Of a stretch of 64,000 nt of DNA, positions 10,217 to 18,077 are shown one piece after another (the first letter of the stretch is position 1; each line of letters starts with the position of its first letter). Under the pieces are notes generated by a model. The model ran no database searches. It was not told the origin of the DNA and saw nothing but the letters and a program-made list of their open reading frames with translations. A program made the translations under genes and the position numbers. The stretch lies in the NCBI GenBank assembly GCA_025359885.1, contig JANYDG010000112.1, positions 37,555 to 101,554 of the forward strand. The letters are read 5' to 3'. Source of the DNA: Acidobacteriota bacterium (lineage in GTDB: Bacteria > Acidobacteriota > Terriglobia > Terriglobales > Acidobacteriaceae).

Positions 10217-10277
10217 AGTGTGAGTGTGAAGTGTGAGTGTGGGCAGGTTGTTCACACTCCCACTTCACACTCCCACT
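10217..10277 (+). repeat. Long imperfect hairpin between kinase and DUF3037 genes
   Basis: The arms are 10217-10241 and 10253-10277 and are built from the word GTGTGA. They pair at 23 of 25 positions, with two T/C mismatches, around an 11-nt loop. The hairpin ends 10 bp before the ATG of the DUF3037 gene. In an mRNA it would lie against that gene's ribosome-binding region, so it could modulate its translation or protect the transcript. The same word family (AGTGCCAGTGTG twice, then AGTGTGAAG) recurs at 30105-30137 upstream of another gene. Confidence 0.8.
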
Positions 10278-10287
10278 GAGGGTTGTG

Positions 10288-11265
10288 ATGTCTGAGCGGC
10301 GTGAGTGCGAGTTCTTTCTGGTGCGGTATGTGCCGGACCCGGTGCGCGATGAATTCGTTCATGTGGGGGTGATTTTGCGTGGGGCGGGGAGCGGGTCGAC
10401 GCGCCCGGCGGGCGGGGGGCAACAGGTGGCGTTGCGGTTCACTTCGGACTGGCGGCGGGTGCGGTGCCTTGATCCGGACGCGGACACGGAGATGCTGGAG
10501 GGGCTGGAGAGCGAGTTGCGGCGGCGGTTTGCCGGGGAGCCGGATGGGAATCTGATGCATGTGCTGGAGGATTCGTTTTCCAATTGCGTGCAGGTTACGC
10601 GGGCGAAGGCGTTTCTGGTGGAGAGCATGGAGTCGGGGGTGGAGGAGCTGATGCGGTTGTATGTGGAGCCGCAGCGGCGGGAGCGGGTTTCGAAGCTGGC
10701 GGGGCGGGCGGCGATACAGTCGGCGATGCGCGGGGAGTTTGAGCGGGCCGGGGTATGGGATCTTCTGCGGAAGCGGATTGCGGCTTCAGCGTACACGCGG
10801 CCGGGGGACCCGCTGCGGCTGGATTGCGGGTACCGGGTGGGGAGCGGGTTTGAACCGGCGGGAGTGATCCGGATGTTCCAGGCGGTGACGCTGGAGTCTT
10901 CTTCGGGCGTGGGGCTGGAGATGGCGAAGATCCTGGCGTTTTCCGAGGCTTCGCTGCGGGCCGGAGTGCGGCGCGTGGAGGGGGCGGAGCTGGAGTTGAC
11001 GGCGGTGGTGGAGCCTTTACGACAGGGATCAGCCACCCCAGCGAGCAAAGACCGCTCGCCGGGGGCCCCGGCAGGGGTCAGGGATCAGGGGTCTGGAGGC
11101 AGGGGGCAGGCAGCAGACAGAGAACAGGGAACAGACGAGGAGTCGGAAAGATTGGCGGCTTACCGGTTTTCAGTCGATACGATGGAGGAGCATCGGATCC
11201 GGGTGGTGACGACTGCGGATCTGGGGCGGGTAGCGGAGACGGCGCGGCGGGAGATGGCGGTTTAG
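10288..11265 (+). CDS. DUF3037 domain protein
   Basis: 325 residues from ATG 10288, chosen because the DUF3037-type N-terminus (EFFLVRYVPDPVRDEF, then VHVGVIL) begins there. The family has no established biochemical role but commonly sits next to HipA-like kinase genes, as here. Residues about 250-290 are a low-complexity insertion (S, G, R, Q, D and E rich). It corresponds exactly to a palindrome copy at 11036-11064 followed by AGGGATC/AGGGGTC-type words. The conserved reading resumes with AYRFSVDTMEEHRIRVVTTA at the C-terminus, so repeat DNA seems to have been absorbed in frame. It probably forms a two-gene unit with the upstream kinase gene. Function is unknown. Confidence 0.75.
   Translation: MSERRECEFFLVRYVPDPVRDEFVHVGVILRGAGSGSTRPAGGGQQVALRFTSDWRRVRCLDPDADTEMLEGLESELRRRFAGEPDGNLMHVLEDSFSNCVQVTRAKAFLVESMESGVEELMRLYVEPQRRERVSKLAGRAAIQSAMRGEFERAGVWDLLRKRIAASAYTRPGDPLRLDCGYRVGSGFEPAGVIRMFQAVTLESSSGVGLEMAKILAFSEASLRAGVRRVEGAELELTAVVEPLRQGSATPASKDRSPGAPAGVRDQGSGGRGQAADREQGTDEESERLAAYRFSVDTMEEHRIRVVTTADLGRVAETARREMAV
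11036..11064. repeat. Palindrome copy inside the DUF3037 gene
   Basis: Arms CCCCAGCGAGC and GCTCGCCGGGG enclose AAAGACC and are followed by GCCCCGG, as in the triplet at 7421-7539 and the copy at 15865. It is translated in frame as part of a low-complexity insertion. The sequence just downstream (11073 onward) consists of CAGGGGTC/CAGGGATC words. Confidence 0.75.
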
Positions 11266-11454
11266 CGTTGCTGGCGGGTTTAGCGGAGCCAGGGAAGGCA
11301 GTGTCGTTCGCGAGAGGGGTTTGAGTCGCTCCGCTCGCAACGCCAACTGGCTGACTGGGCTGAGATTTTGCTTTGAAATGCAGCAGTGATGAAGGGCATG
11401 GCCTTATTGGCTGTGCCTTTTTCTTTTTGGGCGCGAGATTGGGATGGGGAAAGG

Positions 11455-12762
11455 ATGGCGACTGTGAGTGTTGCGGAGCGGATGAGGGCGGTTTGGAAAC
11501 TGGCGGGTATGGGCGGCAATGAGGGCCGGGGCCGGGCTGCAGAACTGGAAGCGGCGGGGGAGCTGGCGAAGCGGCGGACGCTGGCGCTGCCTTCGATTCT
11601 CACTCCTTATGGGGGCGGGGCGACGGGCGCGGTGATGCCGAAGCCGACGCAGGCGAATCTACGGCGGTTTGCGGAGACTCCGCTGGTACGGCGGGCGATC
11701 AATGTGATCAAGGACCGGATTGTGGCGATGGACTGGCAGGTGCGGGTGCGGCGGGGCATCACGGCGGGGGACCTGGGGAGCGATGCAGCGGCGCGGACGA
11801 AACTGGCGGCGCTGCGGCGGACGCTGGAGGAGCCGAATGCGACGGACAGTTTCAGGACGCTGATGGAGCAGGTGATTGAGGATGCGCTGACGGGCGGGTA
11901 TGGCGCCATTGAAATGGAAGCGACGGGCGATGTGGAAGTGCCGGCGCAGATGTGGGCGGTGGATGGGGCGACGATCCGGGTGAATGCACGGTGGGATGGG
12001 TCGGCGGAGGCTCCGCGATACTCGCAGAGCGCGAGGGATCAGGGATCAGGGATCAGGGATCAGACCGTTGATCTGCGGGATGACCAGTTGATGTATGTGC
12101 GGATGAATCCGCGGAGTTTTACGCCGTTTGGACTGGGGCCGCTGGAGGTGGCGTTTGAGACGGTGAACCAGTTTTTGAGTGCGCACCGTTTTGCGGGGAA
12201 GCTGGCGGCGAATTCGGTGGTGCAGTATGCGTTGTGGCTGAATGAGGCGACGCCGGCGCAGCATGACCGGATGATCCGTTGGTGGCAGGACGAGATTGAA
12301 GGGACGGGTCGGGTGCCGTTGATTTCGACGGAGCAGAAGCCGGAGGTTCTTCGGTTTGCTCAGGGGACGGACGCGGATCTGCGGCTGGAGTGGCAGCGGT
12401 TTTTGATTCGGATGGTGGCGAATGCGTTTGGGCTGCCACCGTTGTTGCTGGGCCTGGAGGGGGATGTGAACCGGGCGACGGCTTCGGAGTTGGCGGACGA
12501 GGCGTTTCGGGGAGCGATTGAACCGTTGGCGAAGCTGATCGCGGAGCATATTACGCGGGATTTGTTTTCGAAGTGCATTGGTTGGCGGGAGTTTGAGTTT
12601 GTGTTCAATGACCTGAATGCGCGGGATGAGGCGACGGAGCTGGCGATTCAAACGCAGTTGCTGGCGGCGGGGGTGTACACGGTGAACGAGGTGCGAGGGA
12701 TGCGTGGTTTGGGGCCGATTGGGGCGGCGGGGGAAGTGCAGATCCAAGGGGAGCGGAGCTAG
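11455..12762 (+). CDS. Phage portal protein
   Basis: About 435 residues from ATG 11455; in-frame GTG 11386 and ATG 11389 would add 22-23 residues. The portal forms the dodecameric DNA channel at one head vertex. Portal-like features are the N-terminal stretch around LVRRAINVIKDRIVAMDW, the central stem/wing region with MEQVIEDALTGGYGAIEME, and a C-terminal helix with FGLPPLLLGLEGDVNRAT, then ASELADEAF, typical of HK97-type portals. Near residues 193-203 there is a short Arg/Asp/Gln/Gly run encoded by four tandem AGGGATC heptamers (12034-12061). It follows the kinase/DUF3037 pair and precedes the protease, which restores standard head-module order. Confidence 0.88.
   Translation: MATVSVAERMRAVWKLAGMGGNEGRGRAAELEAAGELAKRRTLALPSILTPYGGGATGAVMPKPTQANLRRFAETPLVRRAINVIKDRIVAMDWQVRVRRGITAGDLGSDAAARTKLAALRRTLEEPNATDSFRTLMEQVIEDALTGGYGAIEMEATGDVEVPAQMWAVDGATIRVNARWDGSAEAPRYSQSARDQGSGIRDQTVDLRDDQLMYVRMNPRSFTPFGLGPLEVAFETVNQFLSAHRFAGKLAANSVVQYALWLNEATPAQHDRMIRWWQDEIEGTGRVPLISTEQKPEVLRFAQGTDADLRLEWQRFLIRMVANAFGLPPLLLGLEGDVNRATASELADEAFRGAIEPLAKLIAEHITRDLFSKCIGWREFEFVFNDLNARDEATELAIQTQLLAAGVYTVNEVRGMRGLGPIGAAGEVQIQGERS
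12034..12063 (+). repeat. Four tandem AGGGATC heptamers in the portal gene
   Basis: Four exact heptamer copies plus AG are translated within the portal as Arg-Asp-Gln-Gly-Ser-Gly-Ile-Arg-Asp-Gln. The same words occur in the DUF3037 gene (about 11022-11095). Because seven is not a multiple of three, copy-number slippage would frameshift the portal. Confidence 0.85.
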
Positions 12763-12906
12763 GGGGGCTTGCGGAGCCAGGGGCATTTTCTGGTTCCGCT
12801 GGTTTTGCTGAGAGACAGGGGAGCGGTGTTACCGGGGTTAGCGGAGCTGGGAAAGGTGGCTAGCGCCGCAGACTCCGCCAGCCCCGCTGGAAAACAGGGA
12901 GAGTGG

Positions 12907-13434
12907 ATGCGATTGGATGCGATGGCGGTGAGGTTTCCTCCGGTAAAAGGACATCCGAACAGGGTGGACTTTGAGGGGGTGTTGACGCTGGTGGATGCGG
13001 CCAGCGATCGTGCTCCAGCGGGAGCGAGAGGGCATAGAGTGATGCTGACGAGGGAGGCAGCGGAGGCGGCATTGCCGTCGTTGTTGGGGATGGCGGTGGA
13101 CTACCGGCCGGGTTGGGATGGGCACGATGCGAAGCGGAAGATCGGGCTGATAACCGAGGCGGATGTGGTGGGGCGGCGGCTGCTGGTGAAGGGGTATCTT
13201 TACGGGCGGGATTTTCCGGAGGCGACGGAGGCGATACGGGCGGGTGCTCCTGAGGCGATGGGGATGAGCTATGAGCTGGCGGACGCCCAGGTGGCGGATA
13301 TGCGGGCGGAGATATGGAAGCTGACGAAGGCGACATTTACGGGAGCGGCGATCTTGCTGCGGGAGAAGGCGGCTTACCGGGCGACAAGTTTTCGACTGAG
13401 CGAGTTGGCGCGGGATAGCAAGTTGGCGAGTTAG
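12907..13434 (+). CDS. Putative prohead protease
   Basis: 175 residues from ATG 12907. This start is chosen because the upstream in-frame extension is spacer-type repeat sequence. Head maturation proteases of the herpesvirus/HK97 fold trim scaffold and capsid. The order of motifs fits: VDFEGVLTLVD near the start, HRVMLTREAAEAALPSLLG, a GHDAKRKIG segment with a candidate catalytic His, AMGMSYEL with the candidate Ser, and LTKATFTGAAIL resembling the family's C-terminal strand. The position between portal and scaffold/capsid genes is what identifies it most strongly. A non-catalytic capsid-assembly protein is the alternative. Confidence 0.65.
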   Translation: MRLDAMAVRFPPVKGHPNRVDFEGVLTLVDAASDRAPAGARGHRVMLTREAAEAALPSLLGMAVDYRPGWDGHDAKRKIGLITEADVVGRRLLVKGYLYGRDFPEATEAIRAGAPEAMGMSYELADAQVADMRAEIWKLTKATFTGAAILLREKAAYRATSFRLSELARDSKLAS

Positions 13435-13491
13435 CAGGTTGGCGAGCTAGCGGAGTTGGGACGTGGTTTGAGTTTTGTTATGGAGGATGAG

Positions 13492-13917
13492 ATGGAAATA
13501 CATGCGGATTTGGTGGGGCGGCTGGAGTTGGCTGCTTCTTTGCTGGAAAGGACGCTTGCTTCGGTGGAGGAGCGGCAGCGGTTTTTGAGTGGGGAGGTGG
13601 AGCGGATTTCGGCGACGGTGGAGACATCGCGCCGGGAGGAAGAGCTGGTGTCACAGTTGGCGGAGGTGAAGCGGGAGCTGTCGGAGGCGCGGGCTGCGGT
13701 TTCTATCGAAGCCGGAGCGACAGCAGCGGAGTTGCCCAAGAGTTTGCAGCCGCTGCGTCGGACTTTGCCTTCAGCTACGGCAGAGATGCTGGCCAAGCAT
13801 GGGATTGGCGAGGGAGTTGTGGATGTGCGGGCGCTGGATGCGGCGCTTGTGGGTCTGAGCCTGGAGCAGCGGATTGCGGTGAAGAGCCAGTTGCGCAGAG
13901 TGGGCGCGGTGGGCTAG
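13492..13917 (+). CDS. Coiled-coil protein, probable capsid scaffold
   Basis: 141 residues. ATG 13492 is preferred because GGAGG lies 5 nt upstream; ATG 13480 is an in-frame alternative. The first ~80 residues are charged and heptad-like (LERTLASVEERQRFLSGEVE, and later EELVSQLAEVKRELSEARAA), predicting a coiled coil. The C-terminal third is more globular. Size, coiled coil and location between the protease and the major capsid gene fit a scaffolding or capsid-assembly protein. No sequence signature proves it. Confidence 0.6.
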   Translation: MEIHADLVGRLELAASLLERTLASVEERQRFLSGEVERISATVETSRREEELVSQLAEVKRELSEARAAVSIEAGATAAELPKSLQPLRRTLPSATAEMLAKHGIGEGVVDVRALDAALVGLSLEQRIAVKSQLRRVGAVG

Positions 13918-14154
13918 ACAACTGTGCCAGCGGGGTTAGCGGTGCTGGCGGGGTTGGCGGGGCTGGTGAAACCCACATCTCGAGTGAGCGATGTGAGGTA
14001 TGCGGCTTCTCGCTATGAGCTGCACTTTTGGAATTGGGGATGGAGGGGCTTCTGCGGCGATTGCTGCGGAGGCTTTTTTGTTTTCAGTGATGGGGAACGA
14101 TGGGGCAAGTTTTGACCCGGCCCGGGGGAATGGGCAGAAGGAAACAGAAGGACT

Positions 14155-15123
14155 ATGGACGTACGATTTGCGGACATTCATGCAGCGGCTGACTATATCG
14201 GACCTGGAGCGATCGAGGTTCCGTTGTACCAGACGGAGATTTTTGATATTTGCCGGCGTTCGAGCCCGTTTGGTCAGCGGATCAAACAGGTACCGGCAAC
14301 GGGCCATCCTTCGCGATTTTTCGAAGAGACGGCGTTGCCGAATCCTGGTTCGGCAGGTTTTGTGAATCCGCGCAGCATTGTGCCGACTGTGGTTTCGCCG
14401 ACCAGGGTGGAGCGGAGTGTGCCTTTGAAGGCACTGGTTTCGCAGATCAACTACAACCTGTTTGATGTGGAGCTGGGGCAGCAGCAGCAGCAGTTTGCCT
14501 ATTTGCAGGCGAAGGATCTGGCCGACACGGTGAGCGGTCTGATGGTGGAGCACGATGTGGCGTTGTGGAATGGCAATGACACGAGCCTGAGCGCTCCGAC
14601 AACTACGCAGTACTTTGGCGTGGCGGGTCAGATTGCAGCGGGCGGTCAGACGACAACGATTGGCACGACCGCCTCGATTGTGGACGGGATCAAGTCGGCG
14701 GTGGCGCAGATGGTGGCGATGAACGGCTACCAGGTGCGTCCTTCGGCGATTTATGCCAATCCGGTGCTGCTGGACCTGATTGACCGGGAGATGAAGTCGG
14801 CGTTCAACGTGGTGTTGAACACGGAATCGATCACGGGTGGGGTACGGGCGAAGATGCTGTCGACGCAGGCGGGCGATCTGCCGCTGATTCCTGACTGGAG
14901 TTTGAGTTATACGGGAACTCCGGGTTCGGGGACGGCGGTGCTGCCGGCTTACATCGTGACGGAGGACCTGATTGAGTACCACTGGCTGGGCGATCCGACA
15001 CCGCGGGTCTTCGAGTTGGGGCGCCCAAATTCGCTGGCACAGCAGTATGTGGCGGTGAAGTTTGGCGCGGTGGTGGTGAAGGGCGCGAATTATGCGCACT
15101 ATCAGGTGCTGGTGGATCGGTAG
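14155..15123 (+). CDS. Major capsid protein (HK97-like)
   Basis: 322 residues from ATG 14155, with AGAAGGA upstream. The sequence has the make-up of a major capsid protein: an N-terminal segment about target-ring contacts, long beta-rich middle sections (FVNPRSIVPTVVSPTRVERS), a helix of the spine type with TASIVDGIKSAVAQMVAMNG followed by PSAIYANPVLLDLI, and a C-terminal axial domain ending AVKFGAVVVKGANYAHYQVL. A run of five Gln lies near residue 105. It is about the length expected for HK97-fold capsids lacking a large delta domain, consistent with a separate scaffold gene just upstream. Confidence 0.8.
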   Translation: MDVRFADIHAAADYIGPGAIEVPLYQTEIFDICRRSSPFGQRIKQVPATGHPSRFFEETALPNPGSAGFVNPRSIVPTVVSPTRVERSVPLKALVSQINYNLFDVELGQQQQQFAYLQAKDLADTVSGLMVEHDVALWNGNDTSLSAPTTTQYFGVAGQIAAGGQTTTIGTTASIVDGIKSAVAQMVAMNGYQVRPSAIYANPVLLDLIDREMKSAFNVVLNTESITGGVRAKMLSTQAGDLPLIPDWSLSYTGTPGSGTAVLPAYIVTEDLIEYHWLGDPTPRVFELGRPNSLAQQYVAVKFGAVVVKGANYAHYQVLVDR

Positions 15124-15141
15124 GTAGCGGAGCTAGCGCTG

Positions 15142-15196
15142 TTAGCGGAGTTAGCGAGTGCAAGTACTGGCTCGCTGGCTCTGCTGAATCCGCTAA
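15142..15196. repeat. AGCGGA/TCCGCT hairpin downstream of the capsid gene
   Basis: TTAGCGGA at 15142-15149 pairs with TCCGCTAA at 15189-15196, and an inner AGCGAG pairs with CTCGCT (15171-15176). The preceding bases are tandem variants of GTAGCGGAGCTAGCG. It occupies the spacer after the capsid gene, where a strong structure could limit read-through or protect the capsid message. Confidence 0.65.
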
Positions 15197-15236
15197 GACT
15201 GCTTTCGGACAACACGGTTTCGAGTGAGGGAGAGCA

Positions 15237-15860
15237 ATGGCGTATTTGTTGCCGGGGGATTATGGGAATTTTGGGTTGCCTGCGGGGACAACACCGGATT
15301 GGGTGACGGCGGCTACGGCTTTGATCAACAGTTTTTGTCGGCGGCCGGATTTGAATGTTGTGGAGTACCAGGAGCGGTTGCGGTTGGTGCGAGGTGCGCA
15401 GACGGTGCTGTTGAGTTATCTACCGCTTGCACCGCTGGGGACGGCGACGAGTCCGCTGGTGGCGATTGAGGGTAAGTTTGCGGTGCCGCGGCGCGGTGAG
15501 GGTGGAGTGGAGCCGCTGACGGATATTGCGTTGGCGTTTTCGCTGCCGGGGGCATGGACTTCAATTGACCTGACGGTGGTGGATGTGGCGCTGGACACGG
15601 GAGAGTTGACGCTGCCGTGGAATTTGCTGGGATTGCCGTACAGCGAGGTGCGGGTGACGTATACGGCGGGGCTGGCGGTGATTGGGGACGATGTGAAGTC
15701 AGCGTGCGCCCAGATTGTCAGAAATGCGCAGGCTCAGCCGGCGTTGAATGCGAAGAAGTCGCGCTTGGATACGTTGCAGATGGAGTATTTTTCTGGTTCG
15801 CTGCTGGATGAGACGGTGAAGGCGATGTTGCGGCCTTATGTGGCGAATCGACTGGGGTAG
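15237..15860 (+). CDS. Head-tail connector protein
   Basis: 207 residues from ATG 15237 with GGGAGAG upstream. Gp6/gp15-type connectors plug onto the portal. The protein begins with a helical section (TPDWVTAATALINSFCRR) and has a beta-rich middle. It ends with the typical helix containing DDVKSACAQIVRNAQAQP and a tail LLDETVKAMLRPYV. This arrangement, and the position right after the capsid gene, match head-completion connectors. The assignment rests on context plus fold-type pattern. Confidence 0.6.
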   Translation: MAYLLPGDYGNFGLPAGTTPDWVTAATALINSFCRRPDLNVVEYQERLRLVRGAQTVLLSYLPLAPLGTATSPLVAIEGKFAVPRRGEGGVEPLTDIALAFSLPGAWTSIDLTVVDVALDTGELTLPWNLLGLPYSEVRVTYTAGLAVIGDDVKSACAQIVRNAQAQPALNAKKSRLDTLQMEYFSGSLLDETVKAMLRPYVANRLG

Positions 15861-15864
15861 ACGA

Positions 15865-15892
15865 CCCCACGGACTGAGACCTGTCGGCGGGG
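15865..15892. repeat. Dispersed palindrome copy downstream of connector gene
   Basis: CCCCACGGAC and GTCGGCGGGG enclose TGAGACCT and are followed by GGCCCCGG. The arms pair with two mismatches. The copy belongs to the family at 7421-7539 and 11036 and begins 4 bp after the connector stop codon. Confidence 0.65.
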
Positions 15893-15938
15893 GCCCCGGC
15901 GAGGACGAGCAAGTAGGACTGGGGAATAGGGAGATGAG

Positions 15939-16373
15939 ATGAGCGATACGGCTAGCAGGAATTTCAATGCGGCTTCGCAGATGCTGGCGGATGCGCTGTT
16001 GCGGACGGTGGCGGGGACGACGGCCTATTTGCGGGTGACGGGGACGAATCCGAATACGGACCAAAGCCAGTTAGGGCTGGTGGCTACGACGTTTGCAGAG
16101 GTGGCGGTATCGCCGGTGGTGATGCGGCGTCTGAAGCCGGAGTGGAAAGAGGGAGGGCAGGCGAAGTGGGAGCTGCTGGTTTCAGCCACGGGGGTGGAGA
16201 GCCAGGTGAACACGCTGCAACTGGACTCAGCGAAGAGTCTGTTTTCGATGACGTTGGCGGTGACGGTGGGGGGGCAGGACTACCTGATTGAGTCGATTTC
16301 GGCGAATGAGGCGTTGGGTGCGGTGTATTTGTACCGGGTGTTGTTGCGGGAGGCGGGTGGAGAAGCAGTTTGA
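15939..16373 (+). CDS. Phage head-tail joining-type protein of unknown function
   Basis: 144 residues from ATG 15939 (GGGAG just upstream). There is no recognised family. The sequence is an N-terminal helix (ASQMLADALLRTVAG) followed by mostly beta strands with conserved-looking turns (RVTGTNPNTDQSQLGL and SMTLAVTVGGQDYLIESIS). Length, small globular make-up and position between the connector and a tail-completion-like gene suggest a stopper or head-closure protein. This is context inference only. Confidence 0.55.
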   Translation: MSDTASRNFNAASQMLADALLRTVAGTTAYLRVTGTNPNTDQSQLGLVATTFAEVAVSPVVMRRLKPEWKEGGQAKWELLVSATGVESQVNTLQLDSAKSLFSMTLAVTVGGQDYLIESISANEALGAVYLYRVLLREAGGEAV

Positions 16374-16472
16374 GAGTGAAGCGTGAGAGTAGGAGAAGCT
16401 GGGCTAGCGGGGCTCAGGGAGCTAGCGGAGTTGGAAGCTGGGAGCTAGAGGCTAGAGGCTAGGAGCTGGTGA

Positions 16473-16967
16473 ATGCAGAATGCGAAGGACTCGTTTTATG
16501 TGGCTTTGAGGGCGCGGTTGGTGGCGATCAATCCGGCGCGGACGGTGTTGATGCGATCGGTGGTGCGGCCGGGGATTTTGGTGGAGGAGGCGGAGGCACC
16601 TTTTGGGCAACTGCCGGCGGATGTATTTGTATTGCGGTGGCTGGGGCTTGGAGTGGACCAGGATTTACCGAGCACGCTGGTGGCCGAAGAGGTGGAGATT
16701 GTGTATTCGACGCTGGGGACGCAGAGCTTTGGTGGGCTGGACCGGGGGCGGAAGCTGAGCGCGATGGATGAAGAGGTGTTGGGGATACTGACGCCGTTCT
16801 GTACGCCGAAGCTGAACTACACGGCTACGCCTGCGACGGTGATGTTGACGAAGGTTTTCTGGGATGAACCGGTATTTGGGGCGGTGACAGGTGTGCGTGA
16901 CAGGTTGACACGATCGGTGCGGGTGGTGGTGTATAGCTACGCGGAAGGCAGCGGGCCAGCGAGTTAG
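16473..16967 (+). CDS. Putative tail-completion protein
   Basis: 164 residues from ATG 16473. The N-terminus KDSFYVALRARLVAINPART and the mixed alpha/beta pattern, with a basic strand RSVRVVVYSYAE near the C-terminus, are compatible with tail-terminator/minor tail proteins, which follow the connector genes in long-tailed phages. No diagnostic motif is visible. The preceding spacer is filled with TAGCGG/TAGAGGC word repeats. Confidence 0.55.
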   Translation: MQNAKDSFYVALRARLVAINPARTVLMRSVVRPGILVEEAEAPFGQLPADVFVLRWLGLGVDQDLPSTLVAEEVEIVYSTLGTQSFGGLDRGRKLSAMDEEVLGILTPFCTPKLNYTATPATVMLTKVFWDEPVFGAVTGVRDRLTRSVRVVVYSYAEGSGPAS

Positions 16968-17030
16968 CGGTGCCGGCGGGGTTCGCGGAGCTTGTGAGTG
17001 TTGAGTGTTGAGTGATTGGTGGGGGATGGG

Positions 17031-18026
17031 ATGACTGCAACTTCATATTTGGCGGCGGCACCGGTGGTGCGGCGGGTGCGTGGGTATTTTGCGCCGGTTA
17101 ACCGGGTGGCGGGGTTGCCGGTGGTATTTGATGCGGCGGCGCTTGGTGGATTTGGGCTGGATGCGCCGCCGGCACCGTGGATTGGTCTGGGGTGGATCAA
17201 GGACTTTGCGCGGGTTTCGGGGAGCAAGGTGGGGTCGGTGCTGACGGGGGTTCCGGCGGGGGTGCTGGAGCAGGTGCGGGAGACGGTGGAGGCGGAGGTG
17301 CGTTTTCACTTTTTGAGTTGGACGAAGCTGACGATGGCTCTGGCGACGGGTTCGCAGCACATGAACCTGCTGGTGCCGGCGGCGGGCGCGGGTTTGGCTG
17401 TGGATGGGGGACGTGCAGCGGCTGCGGTTTCGATACAGAGCGGGGCGACGGCGACGCTGCTGCCGATGGCGAGTGTAGACGCGGCGAAGTTTACTGCTGG
17501 GCAGATGGTGGCGGTGGATGTGGATTATGCGGGGCAGGTGGGGTTTGTGGGGACGCCGGTGGCGGGGGCGTATGTGCGGGCCGGGGTAACGGATGTGGAT
17601 TATGTGCGGCGGGTGACGTTCAACGTGGCGCGGGTGGCGTCGGTGGCGACGACGGGAGCGTCGGGATTGACGCTGGCGGAGGCGTTGCCTGGGGGTGTGC
17701 CGGTGACCTCAGGGAGCGGGGCGATGAAGGTGCAGGCGCTGGCCGGTTTTGTGGACCGGGAGGGTGGGAGTTTCTTTCAGGAGTGGTCGGGGTTGTTTGT
17801 GCTGGAGGGTGGGCAGGGGGAGCGGATTTTCTTTTACTACCCGCGGTTGCAGTCCCTGGGCGGTGCGGTGGAGGCGACGGCTGCGCTCGATGGGAAGAGG
17901 GGCGGGACGCTGGAGAGGGTGATGCTCTCGGGTGTGTTTCGCGCGTTGCCGGTGACGGATGGGCTGGATGGGGAGCGGGTGGTCTGTTTTCGGAGCTTTT
18001 TACCGGCGGCGGGGAGTCTGGTTTAG
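17031..18026 (+). CDS. Putative major tail (tube) protein
   Basis: 331 residues. ATG 17031 follows a GGGGGATGG purine run; GTG 17016 is an upstream alternative. The protein is beta-rich with Ala/Val/Gly-rich strands, an internal segment VEAEVRFHFLSWTKLTMALA resembling tube-subunit strands, and a C-terminal region ending RVVCFRSFLPAAGSLV. Its size and place before the hub-like gene suit a tube subunit. There is no tape-measure gene after it, which is unusual for a long-tailed phage, so a different tail architecture or another role is possible. Confidence 0.5.
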   Translation: MTATSYLAAAPVVRRVRGYFAPVNRVAGLPVVFDAAALGGFGLDAPPAPWIGLGWIKDFARVSGSKVGSVLTGVPAGVLEQVRETVEAEVRFHFLSWTKLTMALATGSQHMNLLVPAAGAGLAVDGGRAAAAVSIQSGATATLLPMASVDAAKFTAGQMVAVDVDYAGQVGFVGTPVAGAYVRAGVTDVDYVRRVTFNVARVASVATTGASGLTLAEALPGGVPVTSGSGAMKVQALAGFVDREGGSFFQEWSGLFVLEGGQGERIFFYYPRLQSLGGAVEATAALDGKRGGTLERVMLSGVFRALPVTDGLDGERVVCFRSFLPAAGSLV

Positions 18027-18077
18027 GGACGAGGGCATAGGGAATCGCTGGGGAACCTGGGCAAGGTTGGGGGTGGG

